Shown: one piece after another, positions 1 through 7,109 of the stretch | Position numbering within the stretch: the stretch's first letter is position 1 | How the letters are laid out: each line of letters begins with the position of its first letter | Assembly (NCBI RefSeq): GCF_022458745.1 | Contig: NZ_JAJJJF010000001.1 | Span: 372,001 to 436,000 of the forward strand | DNA: 64,000 bases | Reading direction: 5' to 3' | DNA from: Bacillus piscicola | GTDB taxonomy: Bacteria > Bacillota > Bacilli > Bacillales > Marinococcaceae | Program-made: the position numbers and the translations under genes | Notes under the pieces: generated by a model | What the model saw: the letters and a program-made list of their open reading frames with translations, nothing else | The model's database searches: none | What the model was told of the DNA's origin: nothing

Positions 1-446
1 CGGCAACGTTACAGATCGACCAATCAGCTGCTTTCGCGGATGCCGGACTGATTCCTCCTCTAGAGCGGGCTTCCCACTTTTCTCAGCAAGCTTTGCAAAC
101 AGCACTGGAGTACATACGCACCCAAAAACAAGACGGTGACTATTTGCGTGCTATCGAAAAAAATGGCGGCGGTGGAAAAGCGATTGCCCAGCTGGCAGAA
201 AAAAGAAACAAGCTGCTTCACATCGATACGGAACTTGGTTTTATACCGGAACACGCGTTTAAAGTAAAATTTAACGTTAAGTCTGGTACTATCCATTTCC
301 AAGCGGAACGTGCGGAAGCAGACATCCGTGTACAGAAAAACGATCCGCAGATAACCGCCGATCGTTGGCAAGTACACTACGATATGAAACAAAAACCGAG
401 TATTGATTTTTCGGTGAGCGGAAAACATGTGAACAAACGGTTTTAA
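1..446 (+). CDS. yviE: YviE-like protein (DUF6470), 5'-truncated by window edge
   Basis: The reading frame is open from base 3 to a TAA at 444-446, so the N-terminus lies outside the window; the TTG at 93 is only an internal codon. The visible product has Q/A-rich helical sequence followed by a charged beta-type C-terminal half. Its place directly upstream of fliW and csrA is that of B. subtilis yviE, a DUF6470 protein of the flagellar gene region whose biochemical role is not known. The assignment rests on position and general likeness more than on a diagnostic motif. It ends 19 bases before the preferred fliW start, so the three genes are probably cotranscribed. Confidence 0.7.
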   Translation, partial: ATLQIDQSAAFADAGLIPPLERASHFSQQALQTALEYIRTQKQDGDYLRAIEKNGGGGKAIAQLAEKRNKLLHIDTELGFIPEHAFKVKFNVKSGTIHFQAERAEADIRVQKNDPQITADRWQVHYDMKQKPSIDFSVSGKHVNKRF

Positions 447-465
447 CATAAAGGTGGGGCTCCCT

Positions 466-921
466 GTGAAATTACAGACGAAACATATTGGAGAAGTGGA
501 AATAAACCGAGAAGAATGGATTACGTTCGCGCACGGCCTGCCAGCATTTGAAGAGGAAACAGAATTTGTATTACTGCCATTTGATGATGAAAAGTTGTTC
601 TATATGTTGCAGTCCGTTCACACGCCGGAAGTAGCATTCATTGTAGTGAACCCTTTTCCTTTCTTCCAAGGCTACGAAGTGAAACTTACGGATCAAGTAG
701 TGGAGCAGCTGGCCATTGAAAATGAGAGCGATGTCGCGATTTTTTCAATTTTAACAGTACAAGAACCTTTCAAGAATACAACCGCTAATTTACAAGCACC
801 TATTGTGATAAACATGAAGGAGAAAAAAGGAAAACAATTTGTGATGAGTGATTCACCTTATGAGACGAAGCATTATCTCTTTCCGAAAACAGCAGCTGCG
901 GTGCGGAAGGGGGCACGCTGA
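466..921 (+). CDS. fliW: Flagellar assembly factor FliW
   Basis: FliW is a cytoplasmic antagonist of the mRNA-binding protein CsrA and also binds flagellin. When free flagellin is scarce FliW sits on flagellin; when it is freed it sequesters CsrA and relieves repression of hag translation. The 151-residue product has the family's small beta-rich layout, with N-terminal [12 protein letters not shown] and the central [10 protein letters not shown] segment typical of FliW. I chose GTG 466 because AAAGGTGGGG lies 6-7 bases upstream; an in-frame GTG at 454 overlaps that ribosome site and is less likely. The stop TGA shares its last base with the csrA ATG, indicating translational coupling. Confidence 0.93.
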   Translation: MKLQTKHIGEVEINREEWITFAHGLPAFEEETEFVLLPFDDEKLFYMLQSVHTPEVAFIVVNPFPFFQGYEVKLTDQVVEQLAIENESDVAIFSILTVQEPFKNTTANLQAPIVINMKEKKGKQFVMSDSPYETKHYLFPKTAAAVRKGAR

Positions 922-1154
922 TGCTGGTGTTAACGAGGCGACGCAATGAATCGATCCAAATCGGCGATGATATTGAAATAAAAGTAATTGCAGTTGAAGG
1001 GGAACAAGTGAAGATTGGCATTGAGGCTCCCAGTCATATCGATATTCACAGGAAAGAAATTTACCTTTCGATTCAACAGGAAAACAGCGAAGCGGCCAGT
1101 ACGGGTAGCTTAGAAATTCTTAGAAAATTATCGCAGCAAATAAAAAACCAATAG
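921..1154 (+). CDS. csrA: Carbon storage regulator / translational repressor CsrA
   Basis: CsrA is a small dimeric RNA-binding protein that blocks ribosome access at GGA-containing leaders; in Bacillus its main target is the hag mRNA. The sequence begins with the canonical [20 protein letters not shown] and contains VKIGIEAP and the IHRKEIY region that forms the RNA-binding surface. At 77 residues it is near the Bacillus length (about 74). Its start overlaps the fliW stop (TGATG), so the antagonist pair is made together. The expected next gene, hag, is not present downstream. Confidence 0.97.
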   Translation: MLVLTRRRNESIQIGDDIEIKVIAVEGEQVKIGIEAPSHIDIHRKEIYLSIQQENSEAASTGSLEILRKLSQQIKNQ

Positions 1155-1160
1155 GCGGGG

Positions 1161-1201
1161 AAAGATCTGTTTTTTGCTTAACATGCAGAATACAGGTCTT
1201 T
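1161..1201 (+). terminator. Possible terminator after csrA
   Basis: AAAGATCTGT (1161-1170) pairs with ACAGGTCTTT (1192-1201) with one G-T wobble around a 21-base loop. The loop is long and there is no strong T-run after the stem, so this is a weak candidate for the end of the yviE-fliW-csrA transcript. Confidence 0.3.
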
Positions 1202-1388
1202 ATTGTGTCTAAAAGGACATAAGTAGTAAGTCCATCCCAACAAGTGCATTTTTTTCCAGAAGCTAAAGGGACTGTCGCTCCTTGTCTGTACCTGTTCGGA
1301 AAAGTAAAATGAATGGGGAATGCTAGAAGGAGCCAGGGAAACGCTGTCTTCTCCTTACCAAAACACTTAGCCAGCAGGGGGAATTTTA

Positions 1389-2087
1389 TTGCTATGTAAC
1401 GGTCAACATGAGAAGAAGGAATTGACGACACCGATACTATTTTTTGATACGCAAGCTGACGAACGATTGCAACATGCAGGAGACACGTTAGGGAAGCCAG
1501 TATGGAAAATAGAAATGTCCGGCATTTCTGCTCTTAGGCAAAAAGAACTTCAGACAAATGCTATCTATTACATTGTTTGCAAGGAGCAAGAAATAATGGA
1601 AAATGCCTTGGAACTGCAAGCCTTCTCTTCCTTTACCCGAATAGGTGTGAATGTATCCGTCCAACAAACGCAACTTTTAGAGTGTATGATCCGCCAAAGT
1701 GTCGCATTTTTACTGGCTGCAGAAAGAGATACAAAGCAATGGCTGGAGCACTTTTATCGTTCTTTTCATTTTGTCACCTACATAGATCCTATGTTTCAGC
1801 CTTATCTCGTTCACAAATACCGGCGGTTGACGAACAACAAACAGGAAAAGGATAGAGAACTGCACTTGGACGTAGAGAGAGCCCGGACAGTATTATCACG
1901 AGCGGAGACTCGAATTCTAGAAGGAATTCTAGAAGGAAAAAGCAACGGCAAAATAGCAAAAGAAAGCTATCTTGCCGTTGCTACAGTAAACAATCACGTC
2001 AGCCATTTAACAAAAAAAATGGGAGCAAATGATCGGACGCATACCATTAAACGCGCGATAGAAAAGGGCTGGGTTTCGGTTGAATAA
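1389..2087 (+). CDS. LuxR-family DNA-binding protein, DegU-like C-terminus, degenerate receiver
   Basis: The C-terminal 65 or so residues form a LuxR/FixJ-type helix-turn-helix: LSRAETRILEGILEGKSNGKIA, then TVNNHVSHLTKKMGANDRT and a closing AIEKGWV, strongly reminiscent of DegU (NHVSNILQKM, NDRT, GWV). The N-terminal 150 residues have the size of a receiver domain but I see no clear Asp phosphorylation pocket, so it is probably not a normal phospho-regulated response regulator. No histidine kinase gene is nearby. The start is TTG 1389, preceded by AGGGGG with about seven bases of spacing. A 12-bp tandem duplication near 1911-1934 encodes ILEGILEG. Target genes are unknown; the neighbours suggest motility or competence control. 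Confidence 0.75.
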   Translation: MLCNGQHEKKELTTPILFFDTQADERLQHAGDTLGKPVWKIEMSGISALRQKELQTNAIYYIVCKEQEIMENALELQAFSSFTRIGVNVSVQQTQLLECMIRQSVAFLLAAERDTKQWLEHFYRSFHFVTYIDPMFQPYLVHKYRRLTNNKQEKDRELHLDVERARTVLSRAETRILEGILEGKSNGKIAKESYLAVATVNNHVSHLTKKMGANDRTHTIKRAIEKGWVSVE

Positions 2088-2109
2088 CCTGCAGTATGTT
2101 CTGAATTTA

Positions 2110-2637
2110 TTAATCAGCTGTCTCAGCAAAAGCATTTGGGAAAATATTTTGTAACGAGATGTCAGGCTGATGCACTTCTTGAAAGGCTGATTTGCAGCGT
2201 CTAGCCTTTAATATTTGCTGGTTAATAATCCCTGCGCTTACGTCGGTGGGGAGCCATTGCCCATTGTAGAAATAAACGGTGGAACTAGCGTTAGGCTGAT
2301 TTGCAACGGCTCGGTCTACGTGGTCATAAAACAGCCAAATATTATCTGGTCGTTTTGTTGACAGGAGCGGGAAGGCGTATATGCCTTCCTGCCGGGATAT
2401 TGGAACGGGAAGCTTCTGCTTCATATCCAGTCTGTGCTTCACTGCTTCATATCGACCTTCGAGAGAAGCTCCGTGGTGAAGGCAGGCTTGTTTGATTAAT
2501 CGCAGCGGTGAATGAAGTGCTAATATTTCAACACCGCCTGTCTCTAACACACGTGTCCCTGCTTGACCGACAAACTCAGGGACAAGCGCCATTGTCCGGT
2601 AATGAATAATGTAATCCTCGATAATTTCTTTCTCCAT
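2110..2637 (-). CDS. comK: ComK-family competence transcription factor
   Basis: ComK is the master activator of DNA-uptake genes in Bacillus and binds paired A/T-rich boxes. This 175-residue product carries the family landmarks: a central ISRQEGIYAFPLLSTKRPDNIWL stretch comparable to the FLFPTLSSTRPQ...W region of B. subtilis ComK, an upstream region including the SLEGRYEAVKH stretch, and a similar overall length. The chosen ATG at 2637 follows GGAGGGA with six to seven bases of spacing; an upstream in-frame start at 2661 has no such site. The gene is convergent with the LuxR-type regulator, with only 22 bases between stops. In B. subtilis comK is not in the flagellar region, so the location is unusual. 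It may be a paralogue of a main ComK elsewhere. Confidence 0.82.
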   Translation of the reverse strand: MEKEIIEDYIIHYRTMALVPEFVGQAGTRVLETGGVEILALHSPLRLIKQACLHHGASLEGRYEAVKHRLDMKQKLPVPISRQEGIYAFPLLSTKRPDNIWLFYDHVDRAVANQPNASSTVYFYNGQWLPTDVSAGIINQQILKARRCKSAFQEVHQPDISLQNIFPNAFAETAD

Positions 2638-2886
2638 ATATCTCCCTCCGCTCTTAGACACACACTATTCCTTATGTAACCTATCTTTATTATACCTAAC
2701 TAGTAAATATTAACCAGTACTATTAGTGTTTATTTTTAAAAATATAAAAATAATTGGAATTCAACGTGATGAACTAGCAGAAAATGGACCAAATAATCAA
2801 GTGGAATATATGTGATATACTAGTAGTAGTAAAAATATGCTAGTTCACAAGAATGGGAAATCATCGAAGAGGAGTGAAAAACGGCA

Positions 2887-4617
2887 GTGTGGAAAGATAT
2901 TCGCTTTGAAGGCTTACGTGCCAATGATTTGAAGAAAGATTTGATTGCAGGGGTAACCGTGGGGATTGTAGCAATTCCGCTCGGGATGGCATTTGCGATT
3001 GCTTCTGGGGTAAAGCCGGAATATGGATTGTACACGACTATCATTGCCGGTATCCTCGTTGCTCTTTTTGGAGGCTCGCGTTATCAGGTAGCGGGGCCGA
3101 CGGGAGCTTTCATTCCGATATTGTTAGCCATTGTATTGCAGTACGGATATGAGGACTTATTGATCGCTGGTTTTTTGGCGGGGATTCTTCTCATCCTGAT
3201 GGGGATTTTTAAGCTTGGGAGCTTAATCAAGTATATCCCACGGTCTGTCACAGTCGGATTTACCTCGGGAATTGCCGTCATTATTTTCACAGGACAGATC
3301 GGTAGTTTTCTAGGAATTGAAGGTCTGGAGAAAAAAGAATATTTTCATGAAAATATGCTGGAGCTTGCGAAAAATATTTCCGGCATAAATGGATATAGTA
3401 TTTTATCGGCTCTAATTGGCCTTGCTCTTATTATCATTGTTCCAAAATTTTTCCCGCGAGTACCTGTTCTTCTTATCGCTCTTCTCATTCCTACTGCGGT
3501 CGCCTCGATCCTTTACCCTGACAAAGTTGCTACGATAGGTACTGTGTTTGGCGGGATTTCCCAACAGCTTCCCAGCTTCCAATTTCCGAACTTAACTTGG
3601 GAAAAACTACTAGAATTATGGCGTCCAGCATTTGTGATTGCGATGCTTGGCGGGATTGAATCGTTGCTCTCGGCAGTGGTCGCAGATGGAATGACAGGTG
3701 ACCGTCACCGCTCGAATAAGGAATTGGTTGGGCAGGGAATTGCTAACGTGACGGTACCGTTATTTGGCGGGATTCCAGCTACGGGGGCTATTGCAAGGAC
3801 CGCTACTAACATTAAAAGTGGTGCTGTTTCCCCGTTTTCCGGTGTGTTCCAAGGGCTGTTCGTATTGCTGACACTACTCGTGCTTGCCCCGTACGCGTCG
3901 TATATACCGCTCGCCTCTATGGCGCCCATCCTGATGGTAGTAGCGTTCAATATGAGCGAGTATAAATCTTTCTATCAGATACTAAAATTAAAAACAAGTG
4001 ATTCGCTCGTTCTGGGGGCTACTTTTCTACTAACCGTTTTTGTTAACCTAACAGTCGCAGTAGAAATTGGGCTGTTATTAGCTGCGATTTCGTTTATCCG
4101 GAGAATGAGTGGAGTGCTCGAAGTCGAAAAGGTGCTGCCGAATAAAGATCATTCGAAAGTGACCCCCGATTATCCAGAGAATGCAAATAGTTGTCCCAAA
4201 CTATCCATCTTTACAGTAGAGGGAGCACTCTTTTTTGGAGCTGCTGATAAGTTTGAAAGTGTCATTGCCCACTCGATTAACAAACGACCAGCTGTCATCC
4301 TTTTACGAATGAACCGAGTCCCGTCGATTGATGCGACAGCTGAAGCCAATCTTCGAAACTTAGTAAAGGACTTTCAGAAAACGAATGGTACGATCTTAAT
4401 TGCGGGTATTAACGAAGAACCATTGAGAATGCTCAAGAAAACTGGGCTTTACGAGTTAATCGGAAAAGAGAACTTCTTCCCACATACACGTCTTGCGATT
4501 GATCATGGACTAAGCTTGATTGATTTTAGTAAGTGCAAGCTATGTTCACAGCAGTCAGATCACCAATGTGCCGTATTTAAAAAACTCGAACCGGGAGAGA
4601 ATATCACTGGAGAATAA
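2887..4617 (+). CDS. SulP-family inorganic anion transporter with STAS domain
   Basis: A 576-residue integral membrane protein of the SLC26/SulP family, which moves sulphate, bicarbonate or other anions by proton/sodium symport or exchange. Residues about 15-410 contain many hydrophobic segments, with the N-terminal family signature (DLIAGVTVGIVAIPLGMAFA) and GLYTTIIAGILVALFGGSR followed by VAGPTGAF. A cytoplasmic STAS domain follows at roughly 435-550. After it comes a cysteine-rich tail, CKLCSQQSDHQC, which is not part of the STAS core and could bind metal. The start is GTG 2887 with GAGGAG upstream. It is a single gene between comK and flaG; the substrate cannot be told from sequence. Confidence 0.9.
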   Translation: MWKDIRFEGLRANDLKKDLIAGVTVGIVAIPLGMAFAIASGVKPEYGLYTTIIAGILVALFGGSRYQVAGPTGAFIPILLAIVLQYGYEDLLIAGFLAGILLILMGIFKLGSLIKYIPRSVTVGFTSGIAVIIFTGQIGSFLGIEGLEKKEYFHENMLELAKNISGINGYSILSALIGLALIIIVPKFFPRVPVLLIALLIPTAVASILYPDKVATIGTVFGGISQQLPSFQFPNLTWEKLLELWRPAFVIAMLGGIESLLSAVVADGMTGDRHRSNKELVGQGIANVTVPLFGGIPATGAIARTATNIKSGAVSPFSGVFQGLFVLLTLLVLAPYASYIPLASMAPILMVVAFNMSEYKSFYQILKLKTSDSLVLGATFLLTVFVNLTVAVEIGLLLAAISFIRRMSGVLEVEKVLPNKDHSKVTPDYPENANSCPKLSIFTVEGALFFGAADKFESVIAHSINKRPAVILLRMNRVPSIDATAEANLRNLVKDFQKTNGTILIAGINEEPLRMLKKTGLYELIGKENFFPHTRLAIDHGLSLIDFSKCKLCSQQSDHQCAVFKKLEPGENITGE

Positions 4618-4796
4618 GAGCCTTGATTTCTAGTGTACAGTTCGATTCTGGTTTTCTGAAATCGTTTTTCTTACCAATGAGACGCAAATTCCGGATTCAC
4701 ACATCTACCCGGCATCATGAGCCGTTCATGAGACTGAATTCTGGAGTGCTTAGCCTATCTCTGGTATTATGGCGCAATTTTTTCAAAAGTCGCGAC

Positions 4797-4823
4797 TATA
4801 GTTTTCCCCGCCTCTTCCGATAT
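4797..4823 (+). promoter_or_regulatory. SigD-type promoter for flaG
   Basis: TATA at 4797-4800, a 15-base spacer, then TCCGATAT at 4816-4823 matches the flagellar sigma-D consensus (TAAA, 14-16 bases, GCCGATAT) with one mismatch in each element. It lies about 30 bases before the flaG start. Confidence 0.7.
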
Positions 4824-4853
4824 AAAAAGAGATAAGAGAGGAGGAAGAGGGAC

Positions 4854-5219
4854 ATGGAATTTATATCCAGGTCAATGCCTGCTGCAAACACACCCATTAC
4901 ACCGCAACTACCCGGTACTCGGGAATCAGACCAAAGCGCCAACCCGGTAGAAAAGCTGCAACAGGCGGTAGAATACCATAAAAGGGAGCAGGTGGATGCA
5001 GCCGAGCTTCAAGACCAAGTAGAAAGTATGAATTCTATGCTCGAGAGTAACTACACGAATTTGAAATTTAACGTCCATGAGCAGTTAGACCGTGTCTACG
5101 TCCAAGTGTTGGAACGTGATTCGGAAGAAGTAATCCGCGAAATTCCACCGAAGAAATTTTTGGATATGGTGGCGTCTATGTTGGAACAAATAGGTTTACT
5201 TGTAGATGAAAAAGTATAA
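4854..5219 (+). CDS. flaG: Flagellar protein FlaG
   Basis: FlaG is a small protein of the late flagellar class, commonly encoded just before fliD and thought to influence filament length. The 121-residue product has a variable Pro/Gln-rich N-terminus and the conserved C-terminal FlaG fold: LKFNVHEQLDRVYVQVLERDSEEVIREIPP followed by KKFLDMVASMLEQIGLLVDEKV. The ATG is preceded by GAGGAGGAAGAGG. A sigma-D-type promoter sits just upstream and a strong hairpin terminator just downstream, so it appears to be its own transcription unit here. It is separated from fliD by a reverse-strand gene and a repeat array. Confidence 0.93.
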   Translation: MEFISRSMPAANTPITPQLPGTRESDQSANPVEKLQQAVEYHKREQVDAAELQDQVESMNSMLESNYTNLKFNVHEQLDRVYVQVLERDSEEVIREIPPKKFLDMVASMLEQIGLLVDEKV

Positions 5220-5224
5220 TAAAC

Positions 5225-5253
5225 GAAGCTGCCTGTAATTGTCAGGCAGCTTC
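5225..5253. terminator. Bidirectional terminator between flaG and DUF1259 gene
   Basis: GAAGCTGCCTG (5225-5235) and CAGGCAGCTTC (5243-5253) form a perfect 11-bp stem with a 7-base loop. It lies between two convergent genes and can serve both. Confidence 0.8.
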
Positions 5254-5262
5254 CTCCATTTA

Positions 5263-5655
5263 TTATTTTTTCAATACTTTAATTGAGTTCGCCAGCTTTT
5301 GCGCAAATTCTTCCGGTTTCTCAACGGATTGAATATGCAAATATTTGATGCTCGGTTCTGCATACAACCAGTGGTTGTGAAGGGCCGTAATGGTAAGATC
5401 ATTTTTGCCGAGAGCCCTTGTGAAATCCGGTATTTCTTCAGGCAGTAATACAATTTCCGCATGATTTAGCGCGGTACCATCGCTTTCTAACGCCTCAAAG
5501 TGTATTTCCATCGAAAGTTCACTCTTGAAAGGACGGCCTTGGACGGTAACCTTTAAATCTCTCTCTATTTCCATTTCCGCCATATCGCCATCTACTTCTG
5601 CTTCGGCTCCAAGAATTTCTCCAAATCTCTCTGCAACTTGTTGGATATCTGCCAC
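5263..5655 (-). CDS. DUF1259 domain protein
   Basis: A soluble protein of about 130 residues with no signal peptide. The C-terminal half, with DFTRALGKNDLTITALHNHW, then EPSIKYLHIQ and a helical end (PEEFAQKLANSIKVLKK), matches DUF1259, a family with conserved ALHNH and a later His that suggests metal binding; function is unknown. I chose the GTG at 5655 because AGGAGGAGATACC lies directly upstream; the much longer open frame to 5787 has no ribosome site and no family likeness. It lies on the reverse strand inside the flagellar cluster, so it is likely an insertion unrelated to motility. Confidence 0.75.
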   Translation of the reverse strand: MADIQQVAERFGEILGAEAEVDGDMAEMEIERDLKVTVQGRPFKSELSMEIHFEALESDGTALNHAEIVLLPEEIPDFTRALGKNDLTITALHNHWLYAEPSIKYLHIQSVEKPEEFAQKLANSIKVLKK

Positions 5656-5767
5656 GGTATCTCCTCCTCTTACGTCTTCGTTGCCCCTTTTCACCTTTTC
5701 ATCTTTTTTAAAACATGATAACGAAGCAAACCTTTTATTCTCACGGATTACGCGCAAAGCGGCATGA

Positions 5768-6807
5768 GAAGAAAAGCGGCGCCACAAAAGCGGATGACGT
5801 TGTGAAATAATGCGGTCATTAAAATAACGACGTCATCGATGGGCGCTGGCGTAGCGAAAAAGGGCGGTGTGAGAAATAGTGGCGTCATAGAAGATGAATG
5901 ACGCCATGAAAAAATGCTCCCAAGAAAATAGCAACGTCATTGGGGTGGTATGCAGCCCTGAAAGCGTGCTGTCTGGAAAATAGCGACACCATAGCTGGGC
6001 GCTGGCGTCGCAAAAAAGGCCAGTGTGACAAATAGTGGCGTCATAGAGGACGAATGATGTCATGAAATCCCAAACCCAAGAAGATAGCGACGTCATTGAG
6101 GTTGTATGAAGTCTCGAAAGTGCGCTGGTTGGAAAATAACGACATCAAAGAGAGTCTATGAGGTCGTAAAAAAGGATGTTGTGAGAAATAGCGGCGTCAT
6201 AGAGGATGAATGACGTCATGAAAAAACAATCCCAAGAAAATAGAGACGTCATTGGGGCTGTAAGAGGTCATGAAAGCGTGCTGTCTGGAAAATAGCGACA
6301 CCATAGCTGGGCGCTGGCGTCGCGAAAAAGGGCGGTGTGACAAATAGTGGCGTCATAGAGGATGAATGCTGTCATGAAATCCCAATCCCAAGAAAATAGA
6401 GACGTCATTGGGGCTGTAAGAGGTCATGAAAGCGTGCTGTCTGGAAAATAGCGACACCATAGCTGGGCGCTGGCGTCGCAAAAAAGGCCAGTGTGACAAA
6501 TAGTGGCGTCATAGAGGACGAATGATGTCATGAAATCCCAAACCCAAGAAGATAGCGACGTCATTGAGGTTGTAAGAAGTCTCGAAAGTGCGCTGGTTGG
6601 AAAATAACGACATCAAAGAGAGTCTATGAGGTCGTAAAAAAGGATATTGTGGGAAATAGCAGCGTCATAGAAGGTGAATGACGTCATGAAAAAGTGGCGC
6701 CGGAGAAATAACAACTTCAAAGCTATCCTGTAGCACCACGAAAAAGCGAAAGCATGCAAATAGCGGTGTCTTAGAGAATGGAAAGCATCCCCAATACATT
6801 TCATGAG
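5768..6807. repeat. Tandem array of about twenty 52-bp units, non-coding
   Basis: Reading the sequence in steps of 52 bases from 5768 gives about twenty consecutive units in strict register (for example starts at 5872, 5924, 5976, 6028, 6080, 6132, 6184, 6236, 6288 and so on to 6756). Most units open with a form of RNAAATAGCGRCGTCAT, and many carry a second GACGTCATGAAA at unit position 29. The first and last units are degenerate. Units at 5976-6183 recur at 6444-6651 with two differences in 208 bases, and the units at 6236 and 6392 are identical, showing recent block duplication. As 52 is not a multiple of three, the reading frame changes in each unit, so the short open frames on the reverse strand are not genes. 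Confidence 0.92.
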
Positions 6808-7004
6808 TTGCATCGCTTCTTTTTTTAAACTGGCTAACCACAGATGCGCGTCACGCTGTCGTTGTTTTTTTACAAACTATGTTAATTCTTGCAGGTATCA
6901 TTGAAACACACCTCTCATTATTTCAGGTACAACAATGCCAAGGTATAAGGGCTAGTAATTATAATCTTATCCCATCCATAGACGCAGAATATTTCAATCT
7001 TTGC
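6808..7004. other. Intergenic segment between repeat array and fliD promoter
   Basis: No gene, hairpin or repeat that I can support is visible here. The segment is ordinary A/T-rich spacer leading to the sigma-D promoter of the fliD operon. Confidence 0.5.
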
Positions 7005-7032
7005 TAAAAGGTATAGAGGTTTACGCCGATAT
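7005..7032 (+). promoter_or_regulatory. SigD promoter of the fliD-fliS-fliT operon
   Basis: TAAA at 7005-7008, a 16-base spacer and an exact GCCGATAT at 7025-7032 match the flagellar sigma-D consensus. It lies about 80 bases before the fliD start. Confidence 0.85.
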
Positions 7033-7109
7033 AAAGAGAGACTACGTTGATGACAAACTTCAGGAAAACATACAAATAAAAATTTGACATAGAGGGGAGA
7101 CGTAAGGCG

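Noticed and set aside
2638-2886. ComK autoregulatory boxes (AAAA-N5-TTTT pairs)
   Set aside because: The spacer is A/T-rich but I could not find a properly spaced pair of boxes.
4623-4835. 70-codon open frame between sulP and flaG
   Set aside because: No ribosome site, no domain, and it overlaps the sigma-D promoter of flaG.
5768-6807. CRISPR array
   Set aside because: The 52-bp units are contiguous and similar over their whole length; there are no unique spacers between constant repeats, and no cas genes are nearby.
5833-6813. Reverse-strand proteins with repeated DATISHT-like motifs
   Set aside because: These frames are by-products of the 52-bp repeat, switch frame from unit to unit and have no ribosome sites.
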